From: Mycobacterium sp. AZCC_0083
Lineage (GTDB): Bacteria > Actinomycetota > Actinomycetes > Mycobacteriales > Mycobacteriaceae
Assembly: GCF_014202335.1 (NCBI RefSeq)
Contig: NZ_JACHGP010000014.1
Location: 1-64,000 of the forward strand
Length of the DNA: 64,000 nt
Direction: 5' to 3'
Below are positions 16,870 through 25,339 of the stretch, one piece after another. The notes beneath the pieces were generated by a model. That model was not told the DNA's origin. It saw only the letters and a list, made by a program, of their open reading frames with translations, and made no database searches. The stretch's first letter is position 1, and every line of letters starts with the position of its first letter. The position numbers and the translations under genes are program-made.

Positions 16870-17389
16870 GGTCGAATCCCCCGGAGATGTTGACCTTCTG
16901 ATCGCCCAACGCCGCATATTCGCTGCCGAGGGCACTGATCGTTGCACCGATCTGCACGAGGTCCTCATTGGACTTCGAGACGATGTCGGTGACCTGACTT
17001 AGCCCCCTGGAGACGATGGGCATCAGGGTCTGCTCGCGGTTCGCACCATTGGGCACGGCGGCAGCTGCGTCCACCACCCACTTGCGGACCGCGTCTAGAT
17101 CGTTGCGGCCCGTCGCGACCACCTGCGAGGACTGATCTATCTGGGCGCCGAGGCGCTGATCGAGTCCGGCGAGTTGCCCGAGCACCTTGCCGTGGTCGGC
17201 ATTCGCCGTGCCGTAGGCATCGGCCGCGGCGCCGGTCCAGCGCGATCCGGGCGCCGCAGCTTCGAGGTTGCCCTGCAGTTGACGGAGCTGACTGCTGCCG
17301 TCATATCGATCGCCGGTCAGCGGGCTGCCCTCGCCAAAAGTTGCCTTCGCGTTCGACCACGTTGACAAGAAGGCGTCAAGGACGCTCAC
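16862..17389 (-). CDS. EspA/EspE-like WXG-fold protein, partner of the EspC-like protein
   Basis: The 175-aa protein is predicted to be helical. It carries a WTG motif in a turn (AAAPGSRWTGAAADAY, near residues 43-58), followed by LAGLDQRLGAQIDQSSQVVATGRNDL, which resembles the N-terminal helical hairpin of EspA (GDGWLGSAADKY and LADLDRQL in M. tuberculosis). It lacks the long C-terminal part of EspA. The GTG start at 17389 has a GAGGTG Shine-Dalgarno sequence. Co-encoded with the EspC-like protein and downstream of a STAND-type ATPase, it is likely secreted as a pair. Function is unknown. Confidence 0.7.
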   Translation of the reverse strand: MSVLDAFLSTWSNAKATFGEGSPLTGDRYDGSSQLRQLQGNLEAAAPGSRWTGAAADAYGTANADHGKVLGQLAGLDQRLGAQIDQSSQVVATGRNDLDAVRKWVVDAAAAVPNGANREQTLMPIVSRGLSQVTDIVSKSNEDLVQIGATISALGSEYAALGDQKVNISGGFDHE

Positions 17390-17452
17390 CCGAACACCTC
17401 ACTCGATTGCTTTCGTCCGATTCTAATCGCCGGCCGACGTCCGCAAATGCAC

Positions 17453-19531
17453 CTATTTCCGCGCCCGATCGGCCTGCGCCGCTGCGTCGGATGCCGCGCC
17501 CTGCATGCCAATCCCGTCGAACGCTGCCGCCACCGAGTCCAGCGCGGCGGCGTCGCCGGCGGCCAGGGCGCGCCCGTGATCGAGGGCGAGCCTGCCGACA
17601 GTGCAATCCAGGCTGAGGCGGGCAATGCCGTCGGCCGCGCGGACGTCGCCGAGTCGCACCGCGTCGTGCAGTGCGCGCAGCGCCACCGCCGACTGGCCGC
17701 CCCGCTCGGCCGCGCGGGCGGCTTCCCTGGCCGCATTGATCGCACCGTGGCCGTCGCGCCGGGAGGCACATGTCCACGCCTTGGCCAAGTACAGTTCGGG
17801 GGCGAACAACATGGACTTCAGCCCGTGCCGGGCCTCCGCCCTGGCCAGCGTGCGACCCGCCTCAGCGGTCTGCCCCTGCTGACCGAGCGCCTGCGCCAAC
17901 ATCATCCAGGCCAGCGGGCCCCACGAATAGCCGGTCGGCGCCAGGGCCGCGGCGGCACCACGCAGCAGCGTGATTGCCTCGTCGAGCTCACCCCGTGCGA
18001 TCAGCACGTCGGCCACCAACACCTCGCCGATCGCGCGCCCGGGTTGTTGGCTCTGGGTGTAGTCGAGGAGTCGCTGAGCCAACGCCTGAGCGTCGTCCAA
18101 CTGGCCGTCCAACAAGCGGGCGGTCGTCTGCCCGAAGCCGGAGGTGAACCGCAGCAGGCCGGGATGCCCGGCGGTCACCGCTCGCTCCGCCAAACCATCG
18201 ACGCCGGCGAACAGACCCATCCGGGCCGAACTCAATGCGGCTGCCGCCGAAGCCCAGCCGACCGCCGTGTCGTCGGCGTCGGGCGACGCGAGCACTTCGG
18301 TGGCGACCTGCATGGCCCGGCTCGGACTGCCCGCGTTCATCGCGAACGTCGCCGACAGGGCATCGAGCGTGGTGCGTGCCGTCGGCGTCGTCACCCGGTT
18401 GCGGGTGCTCTGCAGGAACGCCGTCGCCCGCTCCGGCTCGGACAGCATCCAGAACTGGTTGGCCGCCCGCGGCAGCGCCCACGCCATCAACTCGGTCTCC
18501 GTCAACGCCGCCGGATCGACGTCGGCGAGCACGGCGTCGGCGTCGCGGCCGCGGCCCTGCCAGGCCAGTGCGTAGGCCAACGGCAGCCTGGCCGCCAAGC
18601 CCCCGTCGGCCAACGCCGCCCGCCCGAACCGCTCGCTGAGCCCCAGGTCGCCGAGCCGCAACGCCTCGTCGGCGACCGCGACGAGTTCGATGACGGGCAG
18701 CGGCCGGTCGCTGTGTAGCGTCAGCACCGCGCGCCGCAACCGCTCGACGACATTCGTTGTGGCGGGCAGCTTTTCGACGAGTTCGGTGCGCGCGCGTCGT
18801 TCCCGCCCGGGGTCAAGATGGATGCGGGCCGCGCGTGCGAACGCCGGATGGGCGGGCCGTACGTCGTCGCCGTCGACCACCACCGCACCCGCAGAGGCCG
18901 CGGCCGAAACCGCCTCGGCGCCCACCAGATCGGCGAGCACGGCGACGGGCAGCGGTTCGTATACGGCCACGAACTCCAGCACCGCCCGCGCGGGCTCCGG
19001 CAGTCCTGCGACGAACGCGCTCACCTGTTCGTCCAGCGCGCGCGCGTCGTATCCGGTTGGCAGAACGTCGATCTGGGCCACCAGCTGATCGCGCACCAAC
19101 GTCGACAACCCGTCCGGCATCGACTCGTCGGAGTCGGTCACCACAATCAGCCGCGCCGCACCGCTCACCCCGAGCTGGTACACCAATGCCGCGGACAGCC
19201 GGTCAAGGGCATGGGCGTCGTCGACGAACAACAACACGCCATCGCCGATGGACTCGCGCGCCCTGCGCAGCACCGCCGCCGTCTTTCCGGTGTCGGAGAT
19301 CTCGATCAGATCGCCGAACGCAGCAAACGGCACAGCCGACTCGGCGACGGTTCCGGTGACCGTCGCGACGCGGCCGAACTCATCGGCGAGATTCGCGACG
19401 GCCGCACGGGCCAGTGACGTCTTGCCAACCCCGGCCGGCCCAACGAGCATGGCTCCGGCACGGCTGCGAACGGCCGCTTCGAGCTGGCCGAGCAACGGTT
19501 CCTCCGGCGCGGTCACCCACTCGACAGGCAC
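17453..19531 (-). CDS. STAND/MalT-like ATPase lacking a C-terminal DNA-binding domain
   Basis: The 692-aa protein starts with an AAA/STAND NTPase: Walker A GPAGVGKTSL at 31-40, Walker B LLFVDDAH near residue 100, and a winged-helix-like segment. About 400 residues of Ala/Leu-rich helical repeats (TPR-like) follow. Overall this is the plan of LuxR-family LAL regulators, and the end AAAFDGIGMQGAASDAAAQADRARK resembles the region that normally precedes their LuxR helix-turn-helix, but the protein stops there. It occupies the place of Rv1204c. The GTG start lies 6 nt after TAGGAT, so it is leaderless. It is followed after 62 nt by the Esp-like pair on the same strand. A sensor or chaperone role tied to those proteins is possible but is inference. 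Confidence 0.8.
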   Translation of the reverse strand: MPVEWVTAPEEPLLGQLEAAVRSRAGAMLVGPAGVGKTSLARAAVANLADEFGRVATVTGTVAESAVPFAAFGDLIEISDTGKTAAVLRRARESIGDGVLLFVDDAHALDRLSAALVYQLGVSGAARLIVVTDSDESMPDGLSTLVRDQLVAQIDVLPTGYDARALDEQVSAFVAGLPEPARAVLEFVAVYEPLPVAVLADLVGAEAVSAAASAGAVVVDGDDVRPAHPAFARAARIHLDPGRERRARTELVEKLPATTNVVERLRRAVLTLHSDRPLPVIELVAVADEALRLGDLGLSERFGRAALADGGLAARLPLAYALAWQGRGRDADAVLADVDPAALTETELMAWALPRAANQFWMLSEPERATAFLQSTRNRVTTPTARTTLDALSATFAMNAGSPSRAMQVATEVLASPDADDTAVGWASAAAALSSARMGLFAGVDGLAERAVTAGHPGLLRFTSGFGQTTARLLDGQLDDAQALAQRLLDYTQSQQPGRAIGEVLVADVLIARGELDEAITLLRGAAAALAPTGYSWGPLAWMMLAQALGQQGQTAEAGRTLARAEARHGLKSMLFAPELYLAKAWTCASRRDGHGAINAAREAARAAERGGQSAVALRALHDAVRLGDVRAADGIARLSLDCTVGRLALDHGRALAAGDAAALDSVAAAFDGIGMQGAASDAAAQADRARK

Positions 19532-19537
19532 CGCCGG

Positions 19538-19543
19538 ATCCTA
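19538..19543 (-). promoter_or_regulatory. -10 element of the STAND ATPase gene
   Basis: The minus strand reads TAGGAT, 6 nt before the GTG at 19531, suggesting a leaderless transcript. Confidence 0.55.
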
Positions 19544-19617
19544 TGGTGCGCCCGAGCGGCCGGACCGACGAATGCGCCAAATGTCGGCCGTGCCAGAAAT
19601 CCAGTTGCCGCGCTCCC

Positions 19618-19623
19618 TAAGGT
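19618..19623 (+). promoter_or_regulatory. -10 element of the LOG gene
   Basis: TAAGGT lies 7 nt before the GTG at 19631; the divergent STAND ATPase promoter is 75 bp away. Confidence 0.5.
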
Positions 19624-19630
19624 TGGCGGC

Positions 19631-20209
19631 GTGCCAGAAGACGTTGAGAGCTCGGAAACGAAGGACCGCCCGTGGGCCGTGTGCGTGTACTGCGCGTCGG
19701 GGCCGAAGCATCCCGAGTTGCTGGCGCTGGCGACCGGGGTCGGTGCCGCGATCGCCAACCGCGGCTGGACGCTGGTGTCGGGCGGGGGCAACGTCTCGGC
19801 GATGGGCGCGCTGGCCAGCGCCGCGCGAGCACACAACGGCAAGACGGTCGGCGTGATTCCGAAGGCCCTGGTGCACCGCGAACTCGCCGATGTCGACGCC
19901 GACGAGCTGATCGTCACCGACACCATGCGCGAGCGGAAGCAGGTCATGGAGGACCGCGCGGACGCCTTCATCGTGCTGCCCGGCGGGATCGGCACGCTCG
20001 AGGAGTTCTTCGAGGCCTGGACGGCCGGGTACCTCGGCATGCACGGCAAGCCGCTGGTGATGCTCGACCCGATCGGCCACTATGAGGGCTTGTTGGAGTG
20101 GCTGCGCGGCCTCGCCAAGACGGGTTACGTCGGCCCTGATGCACTGGATCGGCTCGTCGTGGTCGACGACGTCGATGCGGCGTTGGCCGCATGCGCTCCG
20201 GCCGGGTGA
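19631..20209 (+). CDS. LOG-family cytokinin riboside 5'-monophosphate phosphoribohydrolase
   Basis: The 192-aa Rossmann-fold protein carries SGGGNVSAMGA, MRERK and the LOG signature PGGIGTLEEFFE. LOG enzymes release free cytokinin (an N6-modified adenine) from its nucleotide. The M. tuberculosis equivalent Rv1205 makes cytokinins, and its accumulation in proteasome mutants raises nitric oxide sensitivity. The GTG start at 19631 is leaderless. Its place before fadD6 matches M. tuberculosis. Confidence 0.9.
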   Translation: MPEDVESSETKDRPWAVCVYCASGPKHPELLALATGVGAAIANRGWTLVSGGGNVSAMGALASAARAHNGKTVGVIPKALVHRELADVDADELIVTDTMRERKQVMEDRADAFIVLPGGIGTLEEFFEAWTAGYLGMHGKPLVMLDPIGHYEGLLEWLRGLAKTGYVGPDALDRLVVVDDVDAALAACAPAG

Positions 20210-20238
20210 CGGCCGTCACCGGCGAACTCCGTGCCCAC

Positions 20239-20244
20239 TAGGGT
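20239..20244 (+). promoter_or_regulatory. -10 element of fadD6
   Basis: TAGGGT lies 8 nt before the ATG at 20253. Confidence 0.5.
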
Positions 20245-20252
20245 TGAGCGCC

Positions 20253-22040
20253 ATGAGTGACGAGAAATCGGGGACCCGCGGCAGCGTCGGCCTGTTGGAC
20301 ATCGCGCCTCGCCTGCCCGGTCTGCTGATGGATGCGCCGACCATCTTGCGCGGCGTGATCACCGGATTCGGGGCGAGGCCGACGGCCAAGACGTCCATCG
20401 GCAAGGTATTCCAGGACCGTGCCGCCCGCTACGGCGGCAAGGTCTTCATCAAGTTCGGCGACGAGCAACTGACCTACCGCGAGTCCAACGAGACGGTCAA
20501 CCGCTACGCCGCAGTGCTGGCCGCGCGCGGCGTCGGTCACGGTGACGTGGTCGGCGTCATGCTGCGCAACTCGCCGCAATCGGTGTTGCTGATGCTCGCC
20601 GTGGTCAAGTGCGGTGCCGTTGCCGGGATGTTGAACTATCACCAGCGCGGGAAGGTGCTGGCGCACAGCATTGGTCTGCTCGGCGCAAGGGCAGTGGTGG
20701 CCGAGACCGATCTCATCGAGTTGATCGGGGAGAGCGGCGCCGACACCACCGGGCTGATGACGGTCGACGAGTTGCAACAGCTCGCCGTCACCGCGCCGAC
20801 CACCAACCCGGCCACGACGGCGGCGGTGCTGGCCAAGGACAAGGCGTTCTACATCTTCACCTCGGGCACGACCGGCATGCCGAAGGCCAGCGTGATGACG
20901 CACTACCGCTGGCTGCGGGCGCTCGCCGGGTTCGGCGGCCTCGGCATGCGGCTGACCAGTGACGACACCCTGTACTGCTGCCTGCCGCTCTACCACAACA
21001 ACGCACTCACGGTGGCGCTGTCGTCGGTGCTCAACTCGGGATCTGCACTGGCGCTTGGCAAGTCGTTCTCGGCCTCGAAGTTCTGGGACGAAGTCATCCG
21101 ATACGACGCAACCGCCTTCGTCTACATCGGCGAGGTCTGCGCCTACCTACTCAACCAGCCACCGAAGCCGACCGACCGCCGACACCGCGTACGGGTCATC
21201 GCGGGCAACGGGTTGCGTCCAGCTATCTGGGACGACTTCACCAACCGCTTCGGCATCCCGCGGGTGTGCGAGTTCTACGGCGCGAGCGAGGGCAACACCG
21301 CGTTCCTCAACGTGTTCAACGTGGACAAGACGACGGGTATCTGCCCGTCGCCCATCGCCTTCGTCGAGTACGACGACGAGTCGGGCGAACCGAAGCGCGG
21401 CCAGGACGGCCGCGTCCACAAGGTGAAGACGGGGCAGCCGGGCCTGCTGCTGTCCAAGGTCAGCAGCTTTCAGCCGTTCGACGGCTATACCGACAAAGCC
21501 GCGACCGAGAAGAAGCTCGTCCGCAACGCGTTCAAGGACGGTGACGTCTGGTTCAACACCGGCGACCTGATGCGCTCGCAGGGATTCGGGCACGCGGCGT
21601 TCACCGACCGCCTCGGCGACACGTTCCGGTGGAAGGGCGAGAACGTTGCCACCACCGAGGTCGAAGCCGCGGTGTCGACGGACTCGCAGGTTGAGGAGTG
21701 CACGGTGTTCGGCGTCGAGGTGCCCGGCGCGGGTGGACGTGCGGGCATGGTGGCCATCCAGCTCAAGGAGGGCGAGGAGTTCGACGGCAAGGCGCTGGCC
21801 AGCGCCGCCTACGGGCACCTGCCCGCCTACGCGGTGCCGCTGTTCGCGCGGGTCGTCGAGACCCTGGCGCACACCTCGACGTTCAAGAATCAAAAGGTCG
21901 ACCTGCGCAAGCAGGGCTACGACACCGCTGACACGGGGGATGACCCGTTGTACGTGCTGGCCGGCCGCGACGAGGGCTACGTGCCGTTCTACGACGAGTA
22001 CCCCGCCGAGGTCTTGGACGGGCAGCGCCCCAAGTCCTGA
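20253..22040 (+). CDS. fadD6: Very-long-chain-type fatty acyl-CoA synthetase FadD6
   Basis: The start is the ATG at 20253; upstream in-frame sequence lies inside the LOG gene. The 595-aa protein has FTSGTTGMPKASVMTH (ATP P-loop), YGASEGN, FNTGDLM and a C-terminal STFKNQKVDLRKQG typical of the VLACS/FATP subgroup rather than FadD36-type enzymes. It would activate fatty acids to acyl-CoA, coupling uptake and activation. Order and neighbours (LOG, folP2) match Rv1206. Confidence 0.92.
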   Translation: MSDEKSGTRGSVGLLDIAPRLPGLLMDAPTILRGVITGFGARPTAKTSIGKVFQDRAARYGGKVFIKFGDEQLTYRESNETVNRYAAVLAARGVGHGDVVGVMLRNSPQSVLLMLAVVKCGAVAGMLNYHQRGKVLAHSIGLLGARAVVAETDLIELIGESGADTTGLMTVDELQQLAVTAPTTNPATTAAVLAKDKAFYIFTSGTTGMPKASVMTHYRWLRALAGFGGLGMRLTSDDTLYCCLPLYHNNALTVALSSVLNSGSALALGKSFSASKFWDEVIRYDATAFVYIGEVCAYLLNQPPKPTDRRHRVRVIAGNGLRPAIWDDFTNRFGIPRVCEFYGASEGNTAFLNVFNVDKTTGICPSPIAFVEYDDESGEPKRGQDGRVHKVKTGQPGLLLSKVSSFQPFDGYTDKAATEKKLVRNAFKDGDVWFNTGDLMRSQGFGHAAFTDRLGDTFRWKGENVATTEVEAAVSTDSQVEECTVFGVEVPGAGGRAGMVAIQLKEGEEFDGKALASAAYGHLPAYAVPLFARVVETLAHTSTFKNQKVDLRKQGYDTADTGDDPLYVLAGRDEGYVPFYDEYPAEVLDGQRPKS

Positions 22041-22083
22041 ACGCAACTGCACGTGCACAAATCGCGTGTAGGTGACGCGCCCG

Positions 22084-22089
22084 TAGCCT
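22084..22089 (+). promoter_or_regulatory. -10 element of folP2
   Basis: TAGCCT lies 6 nt before the GTG at 22096. Confidence 0.6.
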
Positions 22090-22095
22090 GGAAGC

Positions 22096-22971
22096 GTGCA
22101 GTCCACGTTCTTGGGCCGACCCGTCGCGGCCGATCGCGCGCTGATCATGGCGATCGTGAACCGGACGCCGGACTCGTTCTATGACCGTGGCGCGACGTTC
22201 ACCGACGACGCGGCCAAGGCAGCCGCTTACCGGGCGGTCGAGGACGGTGCCGACGTCATCGACGTCGGAGGCGTCAAGGCAGGCCCTGGCAGCGACGTCG
22301 ACGCCGACGAGGAGACCGCCCGCGTCGTGCCGTTCATCGAATGGCTCCGTGGCACCTTCCCCGACCAGCTGATCAGCGTCGATACCTGGCGCGCGGCGGT
22401 GGCAAAACAGGCCTGCGCGGCGGGCGCCGACCTGATCAACGACACCTGGGCCGGGGCCGATCCCGGGTTGCCCGACGTCGCCGCCGAGTTCGGCGCGGGC
22501 CTGGTGTGCTCACACACGGGTGGCGCGACGCCGCGGACCAGGCCGTTTCGGGTGAATTACGGGGTGTCGGAGCGCGGTGTCGTCGACGACGTGATCGCCG
22601 AAGTCACCGCTGCGGCCGAACGCGCGGTTGCTGCGGGTGTCGCGCGGGACGCCGTATTGATCGATCCGACGCACGATTTTGGTAAGAACACTCACCATGG
22701 TCTTAGTTTGTTGCGCCAGGTAAAAGACCTTGTTAACACTGGATGGCCCGTCCTGATGGCTCTCAGCAACAAGGATTTCGTCGGGGAAACTCTGGGTGTG
22801 GGGTTGACCGAACGCCTGGAGGGCACCCTGGCAGCGACGGCACTGGCCGCCGAGGCGGGGGCTGCCATGTTCCGCGTGCACGAGGTCGGTCCCACTCGGC
22901 GCGTACTGGAAATGGTCGCGTCGATCCAAGGGGTGCGTCCACCGACGCGGACCACGAGGGGACTGGCATGA
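22096..22971 (+). CDS. folP2: FolP2, dihydropteroate synthase homologue with altered active site
   Basis: The 291-aa protein has the dihydropteroate synthase barrel: IMAIVNRTPDSFYD, DVIDVGGVKAGPG, ISVDTWR, INDTWAG, LIDPTHDFGKNT and ALSNKDFVG. The loop that reads GGESTRPG in true DHPS, which binds pABA and the pterin, is GGVKAGPG here, so key Ser/Thr/Arg residues are missing. M. tuberculosis FolP2 is reported to lack DHPS activity, which agrees. The gene overlaps gpgS by ATGA, linking it to methylglucose lipopolysaccharide synthesis rather than folate. The GTG start is leaderless. Confidence 0.9.
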   Translation: MQSTFLGRPVAADRALIMAIVNRTPDSFYDRGATFTDDAAKAAAYRAVEDGADVIDVGGVKAGPGSDVDADEETARVVPFIEWLRGTFPDQLISVDTWRAAVAKQACAAGADLINDTWAGADPGLPDVAAEFGAGLVCSHTGGATPRTRPFRVNYGVSERGVVDDVIAEVTAAAERAVAAGVARDAVLIDPTHDFGKNTHHGLSLLRQVKDLVNTGWPVLMALSNKDFVGETLGVGLTERLEGTLAATALAAEAGAAMFRVHEVGPTRRVLEMVASIQGVRPPTRTTRGLA

Positions 22972-23915
22972 CGTTGACACCTGATCTCGCCGCCGACGTA
23001 GTAGCTGGCCACCGCTGGCTGACCGATCACACATGGCGCAGGCCCACGTGGACCATCGCCGAACTCGAGGCGGCCAAGGCCGGACGGACGGTCTCGGTGG
23101 TCCTGCCCGCGCTCAACGAGGAGGACACCGTCGGCTCGGTGGTCGAGACCATCACGCCGCTGCTCGGTGGGCTGGTCGACGAGGTGGTCGTGCTGGATTC
23201 CGGCTCGACCGACGACACCGAGATCCGGGCCCTCGCGGCAGGCGCCAAGGTGATCAGCCGCGAGGCCGCGTTGCCCGAGGTCGAGCCACAGCCCGGCAAG
23301 GGCGAGGTGCTGTGGCGGTCGCTCGCCGCGACCACCGGCGACCTGGTGGTGTTCGTCGACTCCGATCTCATCGATCCGGACCCGATGTTCGTGCCCAAGT
23401 TGCTCGGTCCGCTGCTGACGACTGACGGCGTACACCTGGTCAAGGGTTTCTACCGCCGCCCGCTGAAGGTGAGCGGCAGGGAGGACGCCAACGGCGGAGG
23501 CCGCGTCACCGAACTCGTCGCACGGCCCCTGCTCGCCGCGCTGCGCCCGGAGTTGACCTGTCTGCTGCAGCCGCTGGGCGGCGAGTACGCAGGCACCCGC
23601 GAACTGCTGACGTCGGTGCCGTTCGCGCCGGCCTACGGCGTCGAGATCGGCCTCTTGATCGACACCTACGACCGGCTGGGTCTCGACGCCATCGCGCAGG
23701 TGAACCTCGGCGTGCGGACCCACCGCAACCGGCCGATCACCGAGCTCGCGTCGATGAGCAGGCAGGTGATCGCCACGCTGCTGTCCCGGTGCGGCGTCCC
23801 CGATTCCGGAATGGGCCTCACCCAGTTCTTCGCCGACGGTGAGGACTACACCGCCCGCACGTCGACGGTGTCGCTGGCCGACCGCCCGCCGATGGCTACC
23901 CTGCGCCCCAGGTAA
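22968..23915 (+). CDS. gpgS: Glucosyl-3-phosphoglycerate synthase GpgS
   Basis: GpgS (GT81) transfers glucose from an NDP-glucose to 3-phosphoglycerate, the first step of the 6-O-methylglucose lipopolysaccharides that regulate fatty-acid synthesis. The 315-aa protein has SVVLPALNEEDTVGSVV, VVLDSGSTDDT, and the metal-binding VFVDSDLIDPDP, with the acceptor-site region RPLLAALRPELTCLLQPLGGEYAG. The ATG at 22968 overlaps the folP2 stop; longer in-frame sequence lies inside folP2. Equivalent to Rv1208. Confidence 0.94.
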   Translation: MTLTPDLAADVVAGHRWLTDHTWRRPTWTIAELEAAKAGRTVSVVLPALNEEDTVGSVVETITPLLGGLVDEVVVLDSGSTDDTEIRALAAGAKVISREAALPEVEPQPGKGEVLWRSLAATTGDLVVFVDSDLIDPDPMFVPKLLGPLLTTDGVHLVKGFYRRPLKVSGREDANGGGRVTELVARPLLAALRPELTCLLQPLGGEYAGTRELLTSVPFAPAYGVEIGLLIDTYDRLGLDAIAQVNLGVRTHRNRPITELASMSRQVIATLLSRCGVPDSGMGLTQFFADGEDYTARTSTVSLADRPPMATLRPR

Positions 23916-23961
23916 CTGCCCAACGCGTGCCGCGTCGTAGCACTCAGGCAGTATCGATGCC

Positions 23962-24348
23962 GTGACCTTGATTCTGCTGTACCTGGTCGTGCTCATCCTG
24001 GTGGCCACCGTGCTGTTCGGTCTTGGCAGCGTGCTGTTCGGCCGCGGCGAGCGGTTGCCGCCGCTGCCGAGGGGGACCACCGCAACGGTGTTGCCCGCAT
24101 CGGGGGTGACCGCGTCCGACGTCGACGCCGTGAAATTCACCCAGACGCTGCGCGGCTACAAGACCAGCGAGGTCGACTGGGTGCTCGACCGGTTGGGCCA
24201 GGAGCTCGATCTGCTGCGTGGTCAGCTCGACTCGGTGCGTGCCGTGCAGTCCCTCGACGAGGACACCAGCGAGACCGGAGAAGAAGAGACCGGCGAAGAG
24301 GTGCACGAGGGCGCGCACGCGTTGCCCGATGAAGAACGGATCAACTGA
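23962..24348 (+). CDS. Small membrane protein with DivIVA-like domain (Rv1209-like)
   Basis: The 128-aa protein begins with one transmembrane helix (LILLYLVVLILVATVLFGLGSV), then a DivIVA-type segment VKFTQTLRGYKTSEVDWVLDRLGQELDLLRGQL with the F-x5-RGY-x3-EVD pattern, then an acidic Glu-rich tail. DivIVA-like domains recognise curved membrane or form coiled coils, so a role at the cell pole or septum is plausible. The GTG start is followed closely by tagA (stop and start overlap as TGATG), giving translational coupling. Confidence 0.8.
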   Translation: MTLILLYLVVLILVATVLFGLGSVLFGRGERLPPLPRGTTATVLPASGVTASDVDAVKFTQTLRGYKTSEVDWVLDRLGQELDLLRGQLDSVRAVQSLDEDTSETGEEETGEEVHEGAHALPDEERIN

Positions 24349-24944
24349 TGACCGTCTCCGTCGAGGAGGACGGGCGGATTCGCTGCACTTGGGCCGACTT
24401 CACCGGATCACGTTCCGCCGCTCCCGATTCCGTCATGTACCGCGACTACCACGACTACGAGTGGGGCCGCCGGCTGCGGGGAACTCGGGAACTGTTCGAG
24501 CGGATGTCGCTTGAGGCGTTCCAGAGTGGGCTGTCGTGGTTGATCATCCTGCGCAAGCGGGAGAACTTTCGGCGTGCCTTCAGGCAGTTCGACGTCTCGA
24601 AGGTGGCCCGATTCACCGAACGCGACGTCGAGCGGCTGATGGCCGACACCGGGATCGTCCGCAACCGCGCCAAGGTCGAAGCCACCATCGCCAATGCTCG
24701 CGCGGTCGCCGACCTGGACGCCGATCTGAGCGAGTTGCTGTGGTCGTTCGCTCCGCCTGCGCGGCCTCGTCCCGTCGACTCGGCCGGTGTGCCCGCGGTC
24801 ACTCCCGAGTCCACGGCGATGGCAAAGGAACTGAAGCGCCGCGGGTTCAAGTTCGTCGGCCCTACCACTGCCTACGCGCTGATGCAGGCCACTGGAATGG
24901 TCGACGACCACCTCGCGTCGTGCTGGGTAGCCGTCGAGGCCTGA
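24348..24944 (+). CDS. tagA: DNA-3-methyladenine glycosylase I
   Basis: TagA removes 3-methyladenine from alkylated DNA to begin base-excision repair. The 198-aa protein keeps the zinc ligands of the family: Cys in IRCTWADF, His in YRDYHDYEWG, and His and Cys in the C-terminal DDHLASCW. FVGPTTAYALMQATGMVDDH is the helix-hairpin-helix-derived end. An Ala/Pro-rich loop sits in the middle. Equivalent to Rv1210 and coupled to the DivIVA-like gene. Confidence 0.92.
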   Translation: MTVSVEEDGRIRCTWADFTGSRSAAPDSVMYRDYHDYEWGRRLRGTRELFERMSLEAFQSGLSWLIILRKRENFRRAFRQFDVSKVARFTERDVERLMADTGIVRNRAKVEATIANARAVADLDADLSELLWSFAPPARPRPVDSAGVPAVTPESTAMAKELKRRGFKFVGPTTAYALMQATGMVDDHLASCWVAVEA

Positions 24945-25011
24945 GCGCCGTCGTGGCGACGCCGCGCGAGCACCCTTGGCCGGGTCTTTGCACATCGAAG
25001 GCCCGTCATAG

Positions 25012-25101
25012 GGAACAATGTAGGAAGTTCAGTTGCAGTTCAGTGCTGGGAGCTGCCGACGGGTGGCAGTCCCGGCTGGAGGGATCCGCTCACGCGGGTC
25101 C
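25012..25101 (+). promoter_or_regulatory. Structured 5' region of the DUF3117 gene
   Basis: The 181-bp gap after tagA ends in a leader with two hairpins: CTGCC (25053-25057) with GGCAG (25065-25069), and GGATCCGC (25082-25089) with GCGGGTCC (25094-25101, one G-U pair, 4-nt loop). Upstream, GGAAC (25012-25016) and GTT (25032-25034), 15 nt apart, loosely resemble a SigE/SigH-type promoter, and TTTGCA at 24987 could be a -35 element. The promoter choice is uncertain. Confidence 0.4.
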
Positions 25102-25125
25102 GCACGTTCGGAGAGGGAGCAGTCG

Positions 25126-25293
25126 ATGGCGGCGATGAAGCCCCGGACCGGCGACGGTCCGTTGGAAGCAACCAAGGAGGGGCGTGGCATCGTTATGCGG
25201 GTACCACTGGAGGGTGGCGGGCGTCTTGTCGTCGAACTGACTCCGGACGAAGCCGCAGCCCTCGGCGACGAGCTCAAGGGCGTCACCAGCTAG
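25126..25293 (+). CDS. DUF3117 family small protein (Rv1211-like)
   Basis: A 55-aa protein of the DUF3117 family, highly conserved across actinobacteria: MKPRTGDGPLEATKEGRGIVMRVP followed by GGGRLVVELTPDEAAALGDELKGV. No catalytic motif is visible; predicted beta-strands and one helix suggest a small binding protein. The ATG at 25126 has a GAGAGGGAG Shine-Dalgarno sequence. The gene has its own structured leader and lies between tagA and the convergent glgM, as in M. tuberculosis. Confidence 0.9.
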   Translation: MAAMKPRTGDGPLEATKEGRGIVMRVPLEGGGRLVVELTPDEAAALGDELKGVTS

Positions 25294-25339
25294 TGCCGTA
25301 GCACGCGGGGGGATGCGTGCGCTCAGTGCACCGAGATCG

